From contig CAITSZ010000005.1 of assembly GCA_903895195.1 (NCBI GenBank), positions 62,001-126,000 on the forward strand: a stretch of 64,000 bases of DNA. Direction: 5' to 3'. Each line of letters begins with the position of its first letter. Position 1 is the first letter of the stretch. Under the pieces are notes generated by a model. It was not told the DNA's origin and did not search any database. It was given only the letters and a program-made list of their open reading frames with translations. The stretch comes from an uncultured Chlorobiaceae bacterium. GTDB taxonomy: Bacteria; Bacteroidota; Chlorobiia; Chlorobiales; Chlorobiaceae. The translations under genes were made by a program, and so were the position numbers. Positions 47,363 through 57,458 of this stretch are shown here, in pieces.

Positions 47363-47817
47363 AAAAGAGTGAGCAGTGCAAGCACGCCTCGTACTGAAAG
47401 ATTGGCAAAAAAACCGGCAAGCAGATCATCAGCCATGATACCAAACCCTCCCGGCAGTCGCTGGGCGGAGTTGACAGGGCCGGGTTTTGCAATATCGAAC
47501 AGTCTGAAAAAAGCAAGTGAAAGCAAAACGGGAACCACTCCTGCCGGCAGAGCCGCAAGTGCCAGCCATTGACCGGCCAGTTCATCAATGGTAACTATTG
47601 AAGGATCATTTCCATACTCCTCCTCCATAATTCTGCCTGTCCATATCCCCACAACAAGAGCGATTAGAACAAGCGAGAGAAGCAGCAGTGTGGAGTGGAG
47701 TGCCGGGATAAACACGTAGGCTATAACCGCGACAACACTTGTAACCGTGCCTGGAGCCACAGGGAAAAGACCGATTCCAAAACAGGTGGATAGAATTTTT
47801 GCAGCAAGAAGCTTCAT
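47341..47817 (-). CDS. pgpA: Phosphatidylglycerophosphatase A
   Basis: 158 residues from the ATG at 47815-47817, which lies 4 bp after the pgsA stop. An upstream alternative at 47835 would overlap pgsA. PgpA motifs: ATCFG-like STCFGIGLFPVAPGTVTSV and the catalytic TIDELAGQWLAL, plus FRLFDIAKPGPV and GGFGIMADDLLAGF. About four membrane helices. It removes the phosphate from phosphatidylglycerophosphate, directly after PgsA. The 3' end runs 22 bp into the convergent dxs gene. Confidence 0.93.
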   Translation of the reverse strand: MKLLAAKILSTCFGIGLFPVAPGTVTSVVAVIAYVFIPALHSTLLLLSLVLIALVVGIWTGRIMEEEYGNDPSIVTIDELAGQWLALAALPAGVVPVLLSLAFFRLFDIAKPGPVNSAQRLPGGFGIMADDLLAGFFANLSVRGVLALLTLFHLPFSL

Positions 47818-47821
47818 GCTC

Positions 47822-48442
47822 TCACCGGCCCTCAAGAGGCTTTTGAAGATAAATCCGCCAATTGCTGACCAGATAGGATATGCCGGTGTAGACAGTAAAA
47901 ACCGTGACTGCCAGCATGATATAGTTCAGATAACCTGAAACAAGAAAACGGCTGGTCATGACGGCAACACTGGCACCTGAAAAAGATGCCTCTTTCATCA
48001 AAATCAAGGCCATGATAACATAGACAAAGATATTCTGCACCAGTGTCTTATACTTTGCCTCGACGCTTGTAACAACCGGCCTGTTCTTGAATTCGGCATA
48101 GACCCTCAATGCTGTTACAACAACATCTCTGACAACAACGAGAATCACCATCCATAAACTGAGAAAGCCCATGCCTACATAAAGAAAAAAGGCTGCTGTA
48201 ATGAGCAATTTGTCGGCCAGTGGATCAAGAAAAGCACCAAGACGGGTGGTAACACCATATTTCCTGGCATGGTAACCGTCATAAATATCCGTAAGGGAAG
48301 CCAGCACAAAAACAATGACCCCAAGCAACTTCATGTAGGGATCAACCTGAAGAAGAAGCCAGACAAAAACAGGCACAAGCAGTATGCGCAGCGCCGTAAG
48401 CTGATTGGGTATCGTCAAATATGTTTCGTTCTGCTCTTTCAA
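47822..48442 (-). CDS. pgsA: CDP-diacylglycerol-glycerol-3-phosphate 3-phosphatidyltransferase
   Basis: 206 residues with four to six membrane helices. The CDP-alcohol phosphatidyltransferase signature is intact: DIYDGYHARKYG, then TRLGAFLDPLADK with the four catalytic Asp. It makes phosphatidylglycerophosphate from CDP-diacylglycerol, and PgpA then dephosphorylates it. The two genes are adjacent with 4 bp between them, so together they give the phosphatidylglycerol pathway. Confidence 0.95.
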   Translation of the reverse strand: MKEQNETYLTIPNQLTALRILLVPVFVWLLLQVDPYMKLLGVIVFVLASLTDIYDGYHARKYGVTTRLGAFLDPLADKLLITAAFFLYVGMGFLSLWMVILVVVRDVVVTALRVYAEFKNRPVVTSVEAKYKTLVQNIFVYVIMALILMKEASFSGASVAVMTSRFLVSGYLNYIMLAVTVFTVYTGISYLVSNWRIYLQKPLEGR

Positions 48443-48568
48443 TCCCTGCAGGATTAGTAGTTAAAAGCCTGTGATTTATCACCATGAGCATGGAGAGACC
48501 TTATTGGGCGTAAGATACAGTATTGCACTCTGTTTTTCAATGCACCAGCCTATCGTAAATAATAATAA

Positions 48569-50950
48569 TTACTCCAGCTCGACAACTGTCACACCGGCAC
48601 CGCCTTCTCCCCATTCACCGAGTCGAAAACTTTTTATAGAGCGGTGCTGCTGCAAAAACTCTGTTGTACGCTGGCGAAGAGAGCCGGTGCCTTTACCATG
48701 AACAATGGTTGCCGTATGAATCCTGTTAAACCTCATTGCATCAATAAAGCGCTCTATCTTCATTATTGCTTCGTCACCACTCAGGCCACGCAAATCAACT
48801 CTTGTTGACTCAACTTCCCCGGCTATAGCCGACCACGAACCTTTCGGCTTGGGCGTATCAGGCTTTTTGAGATTTTTTCTGGCCTGTGTTTTCGATGTTT
48901 TTTCAAGATTTTTCAGAGAAGTTGTCAACCTGAAATTACCGCATAGAACAACGACACTCTCTCCATTGACGCTCTCAACCTCACCTGAGGTACTTGAATC
49001 CAGAATTCTGACAAGGTCACCCTCTCGAATGCTGCGATCAACAGGAGCCGATGCTTCAGCTTCAGCAAGAAGAGTGGACTCTTTTTTGCCGGCTTCCTCT
49101 TTTGTCATAGCTAGTTTTTTTCTGGCTTCCTGCACTTTCTTTTCATCAGCAGGAGCACTTTTCACTTCAGAAAGAATATCCCTGATCTGTTTTCGGGCGA
49201 ATTCAACCTCTTTCTGCAGCTCTCTTGATGCACCAAGCTTAAGTTCCCTGCGTTTCTCGGCGAGACCGGCTTCTTCACTCTTAACAAAGAGTTCCCTTTC
49301 TTCAAGGTTTTCCTTATCGACCTGAAGCTGCTGCTTCAAAAGTCGATTCTCTTCAAGCAACCCGCTCAGATCATCGAGCATTCGATCAAGCCCGATCCTT
49401 TCGCCATGCATAAAGCCGGAAGCCCGCTCAACCATTGCAGGCGAAAAACCCATCCGCTGCATCATGGCAAACGCAAAACTGTTACCGGGTAATCCCTTGA
49501 TAAACCTGAAGGTAGGCACAAGACCGATCCGGTTAAATTCCATCGCGCCATTTACCACACCCGTTCGATCATGGGCATAGGCTTTCAACTCACCAAGGTG
49601 AGTAGTTACAATGGTTTTTGTCCCCCGATGAAGCAGCTCCTCAATCACCATACGCGCAATTGCCCCGCCCTCTTCGACATCAGTACCGGCACAGAGTTCA
49701 TCAATCAATACAAGATCCCGGCTTCCGGCAGAATCAAGGATTCTTTTGATCTCGGCAAGGTGGGAGCTGAACGTCGACAGATCATTCTCAATGGACTGAT
49801 CGTCACCGATTTCAATAAAAATATTGCTGAACAGCGGAATAACGGAACTCTCACTGCAAGGCAGAAGGTAACCGTGAACAAGCATGCAACAGAGCAGCCC
49901 GGCGGTCTTCATGGCTACCGATTTTCCACCTGCATTAGGACCGGAAATCACCAGTACCTGATCACGATAGTCCAGAACAAGATCGAGCGGAATAACCTCT
50001 TTATAACGATGGGAAATCATCAGCCAGGGATGAAAGCCTTTTATAATGTGAAGCGATTGACCTTCTGCAATCCCCGGAAGCACAGAGCGGGTTTCTACAG
50101 CAAAGCGCGCCCTTGCATAGAGAGCATCAAACTCACCGAGAAGAGCTTCATTATGTTTAAGATTTTCAAGCTCAAGGCGAATTTCATTCGACACTTCTTT
50201 CAGAATGCGCTCAATCTCCCTTCGCTCACTGATTTCCAGATCCTGAATTCTGTTACTGATCTCAAGAGTTTCAGCCGGCTCAATAAACACCGTCTGCCCA
50301 CTCCCGGAATAATCCTGGATATATCCAGCTATCTTGTATTTATACTCCACCCTTAAGGCAAGAGTAAGGCGACCATTCTTTATTGCTACAGTATCTTCCA
50401 TCAGCCAGCCGCTTTCCTGACAGCGTCTGACAAGCCTCTCCATTTTGCGGCGAATCAATTCACGGCTGCCATTCAACTCCCGTCGAATCATCAAGAGAGC
50501 ATCGCTGGCACTGTCCTTCACCCTGCCCTGCTCATCAATAACTCTCCTGATTGCCGTCTGGAGACTCTTTTCAAGCCAGATTCTTATGGTAAAATCATTA
50601 AGCAGCGGGTAGACCTCCCTGTTGAGAAACATAAACTTTCTCAACAGCACGGAGGAAAAGAGCAGATGATAGATATCCTGAAGCTCTTCAGGCTCAAGAT
50701 AGCTCTCAAGAACTTCAAGCTTTTTCAGAAGCAGCCGGGTATCAGGCAAATACGAAAAGGGCAGAGGGGCCTCTGCGTCAAGCAGATTTTTTAATTCAAG
50801 AACCCTCTCAAGCTCTGCAGAAAGCAGTTCCCTGTCCACCAAAGGCAGAGCTGCCAAAAGTCTGTCGCGCCCCATTGCAGATAGACAAAACTGCGCAACG
50901 TAGTTGGATACTTTATCAAATTCAAGCTTTTTCAGACTAACTGTATTCAT
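48569..50950 (-). CDS. mutS2: MutS2 endonuclease/ATPase with Smr domain
   Basis: 793 residues from the ATG at 50948-50950; a GTG lies two codons upstream. It lacks the MutS mismatch-recognition domain. Its ATPase has Walker A SGPNAGGKSVAMKTAG, Walker B LVLIDELCAGTD and a following TIVTTHLGELK. A long coiled-coil region follows (about 510-620). The C-terminal Smr nuclease domain has VDLRGLSGDEA and TIVHGKGTGSLR. MutS2 proteins suppress recombination or rescue collided ribosomes in other bacteria; the role here is not tested. Confidence 0.95.
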   Translation of the reverse strand: MNTVSLKKLEFDKVSNYVAQFCLSAMGRDRLLAALPLVDRELLSAELERVLELKNLLDAEAPLPFSYLPDTRLLLKKLEVLESYLEPEELQDIYHLLFSSVLLRKFMFLNREVYPLLNDFTIRIWLEKSLQTAIRRVIDEQGRVKDSASDALLMIRRELNGSRELIRRKMERLVRRCQESGWLMEDTVAIKNGRLTLALRVEYKYKIAGYIQDYSGSGQTVFIEPAETLEISNRIQDLEISERREIERILKEVSNEIRLELENLKHNEALLGEFDALYARARFAVETRSVLPGIAEGQSLHIIKGFHPWLMISHRYKEVIPLDLVLDYRDQVLVISGPNAGGKSVAMKTAGLLCCMLVHGYLLPCSESSVIPLFSNIFIEIGDDQSIENDLSTFSSHLAEIKRILDSAGSRDLVLIDELCAGTDVEEGGAIARMVIEELLHRGTKTIVTTHLGELKAYAHDRTGVVNGAMEFNRIGLVPTFRFIKGLPGNSFAFAMMQRMGFSPAMVERASGFMHGERIGLDRMLDDLSGLLEENRLLKQQLQVDKENLEERELFVKSEEAGLAEKRRELKLGASRELQKEVEFARKQIRDILSEVKSAPADEKKVQEARKKLAMTKEEAGKKESTLLAEAEASAPVDRSIREGDLVRILDSSTSGEVESVNGESVVVLCGNFRLTTSLKNLEKTSKTQARKNLKKPDTPKPKGSWSAIAGEVESTRVDLRGLSGDEAIMKIERFIDAMRFNRIHTATIVHGKGTGSLRQRTTEFLQQHRSIKSFRLGEWGEGGAGVTVVELE

Positions 50951-51121
50951 AAGCACTGCATAATTCTATAACCCACTCCGTCAATTCTCTCTCTAATCAG
51001 AGCATAACAGCAGATAAAACTGTCTATTCCAACATGATCAAAGCGAACTTTTCAGCAAAATTTCAAACCGCCGACAACAATCATCACTCTTCCTGTTTAC
51101 AATAGGATGCCATTACTGATA

Positions 51122-52174
51122 TCATCGTCCTTCCTTAAGGCTGGAGATATCAATCACAAACCGGTATCGGACATCACTGTTCAGCACCCGCTGATAGGCC
51201 TCATTTACCTTTTGAATCGGGATCACCTCCACATCGGAGACAACACCATGCTCCGCACAAAAATCAAGCATCTCCTGGGTTTCACGGATACCGCCGATGA
51301 GCGATCCAGAAAGATGGCGACGCTGCATGACAAGTGAAGATGCGGAAAGCGGAACAGGATCGGGAATACCAACCAGCACCATTGAACTGTCACGTTTCAA
51401 CAGGCCAAGGTAGGAGTTGTAATCGTGCATGGCGGAAACAGTATCAAGAATAAAATCGAAGCGCTTTGCGTTTTTATTGAACGACTGCTTATCGCTGGTG
51501 TTGACAAAATCATCGGCACCCAGAGCAAGAGCATCGTCGCGTTTTCCGGGTGAATGACTCAGAACAGTCACTGTAGCCCCCATGGCTTTTGCAATTTTAA
51601 CACCCATATGACCAAGTCCGCCTAACCCGAGAATTGCCACCTGATGGCCGGGTTTAACGCCAAAGCGCTTCATGGGCGAGTAAGTGGTTATTCCCGCACA
51701 AAGCAGCGGTGCAACGCGTTCAAGCTGCATTCCTGAAGGTATGCGGAGAACGTAGTCCTCATGAACGGTGATACGGGTGGAATACCCTCCGTATGTGGGA
51801 GTTTTGCCATCGCGCTCAAAACTATTGTAGGTAGCACTCATTCCTTCCTCGCAAAACTGCTCCTCTCCATCCAGGCATGCTTCGCATTCACGACACGAGT
51901 CAATAAAGCATCCGACACCTACAGTGTCGCCAAGCTTCCATTTGGTTACATGGCCTCCTGCTTTGACCACAGTTCCAACAATTTCATGCCCAGGAACCAT
52001 AGGAAACTTTGAACCGCCCCATTCGTCGCGGGCCTGGTGGATATCTGAGTGACAGATACCGCAGTAGAGAATGTCTATTAATACATCGTGAGCCCCTGGT
52101 TCACGACGATTGATCTGGTAGGGCTCAAGTGATGATTTTGCTGTCTTGGCCGCATAAGCAGGAGTGTGTAACAT
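51122..52174 (-). CDS. Zinc-dependent NADP alcohol dehydrogenase (cinnamyl-alcohol/YahK type)
   Basis: 350 residues from the ATG at 52172-52174; a TTG at 52204 is less likely. Medium-chain dehydrogenase motifs: catalytic zinc ligands in YCGICHSDIHQ and VPGHEIVGTV, the structural-zinc four-Cys loop in DSCRECEACLDGEEQFC, and the cofactor-binding GLGGLGHMGVKIAKAMG. It probably reduces aldehydes with NADPH; physiological substrate unknown. A single gene facing away from pdxJ. Confidence 0.92.
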   Translation of the reverse strand: MLHTPAYAAKTAKSSLEPYQINRREPGAHDVLIDILYCGICHSDIHQARDEWGGSKFPMVPGHEIVGTVVKAGGHVTKWKLGDTVGVGCFIDSCRECEACLDGEEQFCEEGMSATYNSFERDGKTPTYGGYSTRITVHEDYVLRIPSGMQLERVAPLLCAGITTYSPMKRFGVKPGHQVAILGLGGLGHMGVKIAKAMGATVTVLSHSPGKRDDALALGADDFVNTSDKQSFNKNAKRFDFILDTVSAMHDYNSYLGLLKRDSSMVLVGIPDPVPLSASSLVMQRRHLSGSLIGGIRETQEMLDFCAEHGVVSDVEVIPIQKVNEAYQRVLNSDVRYRFVIDISSLKEGR

Positions 52175-52447
52175 GGTATCGGTTTCTTCTGAAGAATTAT
52201 TCAAAATAGGGTTGTCAACAAAAAAGTAATTAATATTCTTAAGCTTTTCCGGTCATACTGTGCATCCTTATTGCTTCAAAGCCAACAATAGTGAGAAATA
52301 AATGATTCATTCAACTGGCGCTTCAGCTTGATAACAGTTTTAACCTTTTATCAATTTTTGATTACTTTCGCTTTATAGCATAAAGACATAGAGCATTTCA
52401 AAAACCGCAAAATCCTGATTGTTCACAACTGACAAGATACTACTCTC

Positions 52448-53158
52448 ATGAGATTAGCCGTAAATATTGATCACATTGCCACCCTGCGCAACGCCCGGAA
52501 TGAATTTGACCCTGATCCAGTCGCAGCAGCATTGCTTGCTGAAAAAAGCGGAGCTGCCGGCATTGTATGCCACCTGCGTGAAGACCGCCGCCATATAAAA
52601 GACAACGACCTGCAGCGACTCCGCAAGGCGGTTACCACAAAACTCGATCTTGAAATGGCCATGACGCCTGAGATGCAGCGTATTGCGTTGCAGACAAAGC
52701 CTGAGCTCATTACCCTTGTTCCTGAAAAAAGAGAAGAACTCACTACCGAAGGCGGATTTAACATTACCGGTCATTTCAATACACTGGTTGAATTTTTAAA
52801 ACCATTCAAAGCAGCTGGAATAGAGAGCAGTATTTTCATTGAGCCTGATAAACACTCCATCGATCTTGCCGCAAAAGCCGATGCCGATATTGTGGAGCTC
52901 CATACCGGCACCTATGCACTTAAAACAAATGATGATGAGCGAGCCCTTGAACTGCAAAGAATCCGTGAAGCTGCCATCTATGCAAAGAGCATTGGCTTGA
53001 AAGTAGTTGCGGGACATGGACTCAACTATCTCAACATTGCTCCATTCAAAGAGATCAAAGAGATTAAGGAAGTAAGTATCGGCCATGCAATCATCGCCCG
53101 TGCCGTGCTGATTGGACTTGATAAGGCTGTAAAAGAACTGCTCCTCATCATTCAATAG
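52448..53158 (+). CDS. pdxJ: Pyridoxine 5'-phosphate synthase
   Basis: 236 residues. Starts [17 protein letters not shown], the strongly conserved PdxJ N-terminus. HLREDRRHI supplies catalytic and phosphate-binding residues, and GHGLNYLNI and [10 protein letters not shown] are the C-terminal phosphate loops. It condenses 1-deoxyxylulose-5-phosphate, the Dxs product, with 3-amino-2-oxopropyl phosphate to give pyridoxine phosphate. It heads a tight rightward group with rdgB (12 bp) and uppP. Confidence 0.96.
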   Translation: MRLAVNIDHIATLRNARNEFDPDPVAAALLAEKSGAAGIVCHLREDRRHIKDNDLQRLRKAVTTKLDLEMAMTPEMQRIALQTKPELITLVPEKREELTTEGGFNITGHFNTLVEFLKPFKAAGIESSIFIEPDKHSIDLAAKADADIVELHTGTYALKTNDDERALELQRIREAAIYAKSIGLKVVAGHGLNYLNIAPFKEIKEIKEVSIGHAIIARAVLIGLDKAVKELLLIIQ

Positions 53159-53170
53159 TAACGTCCAGCC

Positions 53171-53875
53171 ATGCAAGCACCTGCCGAAAATATCATCACC
53201 ATCGTCCTTGCCACCGGCAACCTGGATAAGGTCAAAGAACTTCGCCCTCTGCTTGAAAACGTCTCTCCCCTGTTCAAGGTAACAACGCTCAAAGAACTTG
53301 GCGTAGAGATAGAAGTTGAGGAAACCGAAGAGACACTGGAAGGAAACGCGCTGCTTAAAGCAAGGGCCATCTTCAACCATCTGTCAAAAACGTTGCCGTT
53401 TATCATTGCCCTTGCTGACGACACCGGTCTGGAAGTCGACGCACTGCAAGGTGCTCCCGGCGTATACTCCGCACGATATGCTCCCACTGCTGAGGGCATC
53501 GCTCCAACCTATGAAGACAATGTCCGGCATCTTCTCCACTCATTGAACGGCATTACCAACAGAAACGCACGATTCCGCACGGTAATCGCTCTTAAAGGAT
53601 CGATTCCTTCCGGTGATAACTCTTTCGGGTTTGAGCACACAGCTGAGGGAGTCGTTTCTGGCAGCATCACAACAGAAAAAAGAGGAAACGAGGGATTCGG
53701 CTATGACCCTCTCTTTCTTGTTGACTCTACCGCCAGAACCTATGCAGAAATGAGCACTGCAGAAAAAAACACTCTCAGTCACCGTGCTCTGGCCCTCAAA
53801 AAAGCTATTGCCGACCTAAAAAATATTATTGAAAACCATGGCACTCCTTTAACCAGTACCCAGAAACATCAATGA
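53171..53875 (+). CDS. rdgB: Non-canonical purine NTP pyrophosphatase (RdgB/HAM1)
   Basis: 234 residues. HAM1 motifs: ATGNLDKVKEL near residue 14-24, ADDTGLEVDAL with APGVYSARYA, and GNEGFGYDPLFL towards the C-terminus, ending SHRALALKK. It hydrolyses XTP, ITP and dITP to monophosphates, cleaning the nucleotide pool. About 30 residues longer than the average family member because of extra sequence at both ends. The stop overlaps the uppP start (ATGA). Confidence 0.95.
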   Translation: MQAPAENIITIVLATGNLDKVKELRPLLENVSPLFKVTTLKELGVEIEVEETEETLEGNALLKARAIFNHLSKTLPFIIALADDTGLEVDALQGAPGVYSARYAPTAEGIAPTYEDNVRHLLHSLNGITNRNARFRTVIALKGSIPSGDNSFGFEHTAEGVVSGSITTEKRGNEGFGYDPLFLVDSTARTYAEMSTAEKNTLSHRALALKKAIADLKNIIENHGTPLTSTQKHQ

Positions 53876-54723
53876 CACTTTTTGAAGCAACAATTCTCGG
53901 TATTGTACAGGGTCTTACAGAATTTCTGCCGATAAGCAGCACTGCGCATCTGAGAATTGTTCCAGCTCTTGCAGGATGGAGTGACCCAGGGGCGGCGTTT
54001 ACAGCTATAGCTCAACTCGGCACTCTGGCTGCCGTCCTTATTTATTTTCGTAAAGATATTTCCACCATCATTCATGGTGTTGTCATGGGAATCTTAAAGG
54101 GAAAACCTCTTGAAAGCAGGGAAGCAAAAATGGGATGGATGATCGTTGCAGGAACCATCCCGATTGTCATCTTAGGTCTCCTCTTTAAACATCAGATAGA
54201 AACCAGCCTCAGATCGCTATACTGGATCAGCGGGGCTCTCATCGGCCTTGCTCTTTTGCTTTATTTAGCCGAATGGAAGATAAAGAACAGGCTCACAAAA
54301 GGGCTTCTCCTTAAAACGATGGAAAAGATCGGCTGGAAAGAAGCTCTGATGATCGGGTTGGCTCAAAGCGTTGCACTCATACCGGGGTCATCACGTTCGG
54401 GAGTCACGATAACCGGCGGGCTTTTTTTAAATCTTTCCCGCGACACAGCTGCACGTTTTTCATTCCTTCTTTCACTCCCGTCAGTTCTTGCCGCAGCACT
54501 CCTGGAACTTTATAAAACATGGCCGGCTATATCCGCATCTACGGAAAACATCACCAATATCGTTGTAGCTACATTTGTTGCCGGAATTGTCGGTTATGCT
54601 GCCATCGGATTTCTTCTGACCTATCTCAAGAGGCATACAACGACAATTTTCATTGCCTACAGGCTGATTGCCGGCTCTGTAATTCTTTACCTTCTCGTGA
54701 CAGGAAAACTTCAGCCCCTATAA
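53872..54723 (+). CDS. uppP: Undecaprenyl-diphosphatase
   Basis: 283 residues with about eight membrane helices. The UppP/BacA signatures are LGIVQGLTEFLPISSTAHL at the N-terminus and the second motif ALIPGSSRSGVTITGGLFL. It dephosphorylates undecaprenyl diphosphate to recycle the carrier for peptidoglycan and other glycans. The start overlaps the rdgB stop by 4 bp. The following 208-bp gap (54724-54931) shows no gene. Confidence 0.96.
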   Translation: MTLFEATILGIVQGLTEFLPISSTAHLRIVPALAGWSDPGAAFTAIAQLGTLAAVLIYFRKDISTIIHGVVMGILKGKPLESREAKMGWMIVAGTIPIVILGLLFKHQIETSLRSLYWISGALIGLALLLYLAEWKIKNRLTKGLLLKTMEKIGWKEALMIGLAQSVALIPGSSRSGVTITGGLFLNLSRDTAARFSFLLSLPSVLAAALLELYKTWPAISASTENITNIVVATFVAGIVGYAAIGFLLTYLKRHTTTIFIAYRLIAGSVILYLLVTGKLQPL

Positions 54724-54931
54724 AAGCAGGTAACGTCTGGATTGCTCAAGACCTTGAACAATACTTCACTTGTGCTGGTTCAAAGCCGCTTTCCATCAAC
54801 AAACTGCACCCGTCTTCTCACATTACCAATGCAACGATTAACAGTGAAAAATAATTCTGTTTATGTGAGAAGCGGTCGGACTTTTTTTCTTATATATAGG
54901 TAATAAAATTAACCTAATTAATAAACCAGCC

Positions 54932-55792
54932 ATGCCATACAGCTTAACAGGCTTAGGGCATAATGGCTTTGAAAAAGCAGACTTACACATACACACGAAA
55001 TGTTCAGACGGGATCTTTACTCCGGAGGAAATTGTTGCAAAAGCAGCAAACTGCGGCTTGAAGGCCATAAGTATTACTGACCATGATTCTGTTTTAGGTA
55101 TTGACAAAGCAAAGCCATTAGCCTTAGTTAAAGGCATTGAGCTTATTCCTGGTGTAGAAATGAGCTCGACCTACAAGGGCTATGATATTCATATCCTTGG
55201 GTATTTTTTTGATTATCAGCATTCCGAGCTGAAACAGTATCTTGATCACTGCCGCCACTTGCGTACCGAAAGGGCTGAGCGCATGGTTAGCAAACTCGCC
55301 AAAATGGGCGTAAAGATCGGCATTGAACAAATTATTGTAAAAGCTCAGAACGGGAGTGTGGGGCGACCACACATAGCCGCAGTGCTTCAAGATGGGGGAT
55401 ATGTGAAGAGCTTCAGCGAAGCTTTCAGCAAATATCTCGGAGCACACAGCCCTGCCTATGTAAAAAGCATAGAAACCCATCCTGCAGATGTCATCGCGCT
55501 TATCAATAAAGCCTCCGGCCTCTCTTTCCTTGCACATCCGGCCCAGAATGTTTCCGATGAAACACTCAAACAGTTGATCACCTTCGGGCTCGACGGTATT
55601 GAAATCGTCCATCCCTCCCACGATGCCTACAGACAGAATTACTATCGTGAGATTGCAAACGAGTACTTTTTACTCTTTTCCGGAGGTTCCGATTATCATG
55701 GAATGAGAGAACGGGATGAAGATATTTTCGGGAAATTTACCATACCCTGCGACTGGGTAACGAAAATGAAAAGCAGGCTTTTACAGGCATAA
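54932..55792 (+). CDS. PHP-domain phosphoesterase (YciV/TrpH-RNase AM type)
   Basis: 286 residues. The PHP metal site is clear: ADLHIHTKCSDGIFTPEEIV near residue 16, SITDHDSVLGI, IPGVEMSSTYKGYDIHILGY, and a C-terminal GGSDYHGMRERD. Size and order match the RNase AM/TrpH group, which in E. coli trims RNA 5' ends and hydrolyses 3',5'-nucleotide bisphosphates (pAp). Function here is by family. It stands alone between uppP and the Mla genes. Confidence 0.88.
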   Translation: MPYSLTGLGHNGFEKADLHIHTKCSDGIFTPEEIVAKAANCGLKAISITDHDSVLGIDKAKPLALVKGIELIPGVEMSSTYKGYDIHILGYFFDYQHSELKQYLDHCRHLRTERAERMVSKLAKMGVKIGIEQIIVKAQNGSVGRPHIAAVLQDGGYVKSFSEAFSKYLGAHSPAYVKSIETHPADVIALINKASGLSFLAHPAQNVSDETLKQLITFGLDGIEIVHPSHDAYRQNYYREIANEYFLLFSGGSDYHGMRERDEDIFGKFTIPCDWVTKMKSRLLQA

Positions 55793-55901
55793 ACCAGAGA
55801 TGATTGGGCAATTGAAGAATGATTTTTTATCTTTTTCCATTTTTTTTCAAGCATAGCTACCCGCAGACAGTGACCGCTCATAGCACTCTATATATGCCTT
55901 T

Positions 55902-56696
55902 ATGCTGTTAACCATTTTACGCAGGCAGGAAAAAGCAGTCGCCTTGTGGCTGAAAGATTTTATCCTCACCATGCAGGAGTTTTTTCTGTTTTCGGTCAGG
56001 ACATTTAAAGCTTTTCCAAAAGCCGGTCGATACTGGAGAGACGTGCTCGATCAGGCTAGCATTTGCGGCACCGACTCCATCCCCATTGTTCTGGTCAGCG
56101 CCATTTCTATAGGTTCACTCCTTGCCATTGAGGTTGGCAACCTCCTTGAAGACTTCGGCGCAAAAACCATGCTTGGGCGATCAACCTCACTCTCTGTTAT
56201 ACGGGAACTCGGACCTCTTCTGATGGGTCTGATGCTCTCTGCCCGATTCGGATCAAGAAACGGCGCTGAACTCGGCGCGATGCAGATATCTGAACAGATT
56301 GATGCACTTCGAGCTTTCGGGACTGACCCCGTTGCAAAACTTGTCATGCCCCGGCTTGTAGCCGCCCTCATCATGTTTTTACCTTTGACGGCCCTCTCCG
56401 ACTTTGCCGGTCTTCACAGTGCCGCATACATGGCCGAACACTACCATCGGCTTGATCCCGGAATATTCTGGAACGCCGTTTATCCCCGTCTTGCCCCCAA
56501 AGACTTTGTAGTAGGTTTCCTTAAAGCTCCGGTTTTCGCTATCATAATAACACTGGTCAGCAGCTTTAATGGATTTTCTGCTCGAGGGGGAACTGCCGGA
56601 GTCGGTCGTTCGACCATTAAAGGTATTGTTGTGTCATCGGGACTGGTGCTGGTTGCAAATTTTTACGTATCAAAGATAGTGCTGGAAAACATGTGA
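55902..56696 (+). CDS. mlaE: MlaE-type lipid ABC transporter permease
   Basis: 264 residues, five to six membrane helices. MlaE family segments: SIPIVLVSAISIGSLLAIEV, the amphipathic stretch SLSVIRELGPLLMGLMLSAR and the conserved GSRNGAELGAMQISEQIDAL. With the next two genes it forms an MCE-type transporter moving phospholipids between inner and outer membrane. The mlaF start lies 4 bp after its stop. Confidence 0.94.
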   Translation: MLLTILRRQEKAVALWLKDFILTMQEFFLFSVRTFKAFPKAGRYWRDVLDQASICGTDSIPIVLVSAISIGSLLAIEVGNLLEDFGAKTMLGRSTSLSVIRELGPLLMGLMLSARFGSRNGAELGAMQISEQIDALRAFGTDPVAKLVMPRLVAALIMFLPLTALSDFAGLHSAAYMAEHYHRLDPGIFWNAVYPRLAPKDFVVGFLKAPVFAIIITLVSSFNGFSARGGTAGVGRSTIKGIVVSSGLVLVANFYVSKIVLENM

Positions 56697-56700
56697 ATGC

Positions 56701-57435
56701 ATGATTGAATTACGAAATGTCAGTTTGAAATACGGCGACAAGGAGATTCTGAAAAACATCTCTCTTACCGTCAGGGACAACACTATCAAAGCGATTCTCG
56801 GGCCGAGCGGCGTAGGAAAAAGCACTATCCTAAAACTGATGCTTGGACTTATAAAGCCGAACAGCGGGCAGGTGATTATTGACGGCACCGACATCACTCC
56901 TATGAAAGAGGCAAGCCTCTATTCAATACGCAGAAAGATGGGCATGGTTTTTCAGGGAAATGCGCTCTTCGACTCACTCACCATCAGCCAGAACCTGGGA
57001 TTTTTTCTTCGTGAAAACATGAAGCTGCCGGAGGAAGAGATTGAGAGAAGAGTTTCAGAACAGATTCAGTTTGCAGGGCTGGAAGGCTATGAAGACCAGC
57101 TTCCGGAAAGCCTGAGCGGAGGAATGCGCAGGAGGGTTGCCATCGGAAGAGCGTTGATCTTTAAACCTCACATGATTCTGTTTGATGAACCTACTGCCGG
57201 ACTTGATCCTGTAAGTTCAAAAAAAATCCTGTCACTTATCAGCGACCTGAGAAACAACAACAACCTTGGGGCGGTAATTGTCACCCATATTATTGATGAT
57301 GTTTTTAATGTTGCTGACTGTGTTGCGGTTCTTTACCAGGGTGAAATTATTTTTGACGATGTAACCGAAAAACTTAATCAGTCACAGCATCCTTTTATTC
57401 GCTCGATTCTGTCAGACAAAATTCTTGAATTATAA
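56701..57435 (+). CDS. mlaF: MlaF-type ABC transporter ATPase
   Basis: 244 residues. Walker A LGPSGVGKST, Q-loop VFQGNALF, signature LSGGMRRRVAIGRAL, Walker B MILFDEPTAGLDP and H-loop VIVTHII are all intact. The GGMRRR form of the signature is usual for Mla/Ttg2A ATPases. It powers the MlaE permease. The C-terminus is of ordinary length. Confidence 0.95.
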   Translation: MIELRNVSLKYGDKEILKNISLTVRDNTIKAILGPSGVGKSTILKLMLGLIKPNSGQVIIDGTDITPMKEASLYSIRRKMGMVFQGNALFDSLTISQNLGFFLRENMKLPEEEIERRVSEQIQFAGLEGYEDQLPESLSGGMRRRVAIGRALIFKPHMILFDEPTAGLDPVSSKKILSLISDLRNNNNLGAVIVTHIIDDVFNVADCVAVLYQGEIIFDDVTEKLNQSQHPFIRSILSDKILEL

Positions 57436-57458
57436 CATCCTTAAGACATTAAAATTGT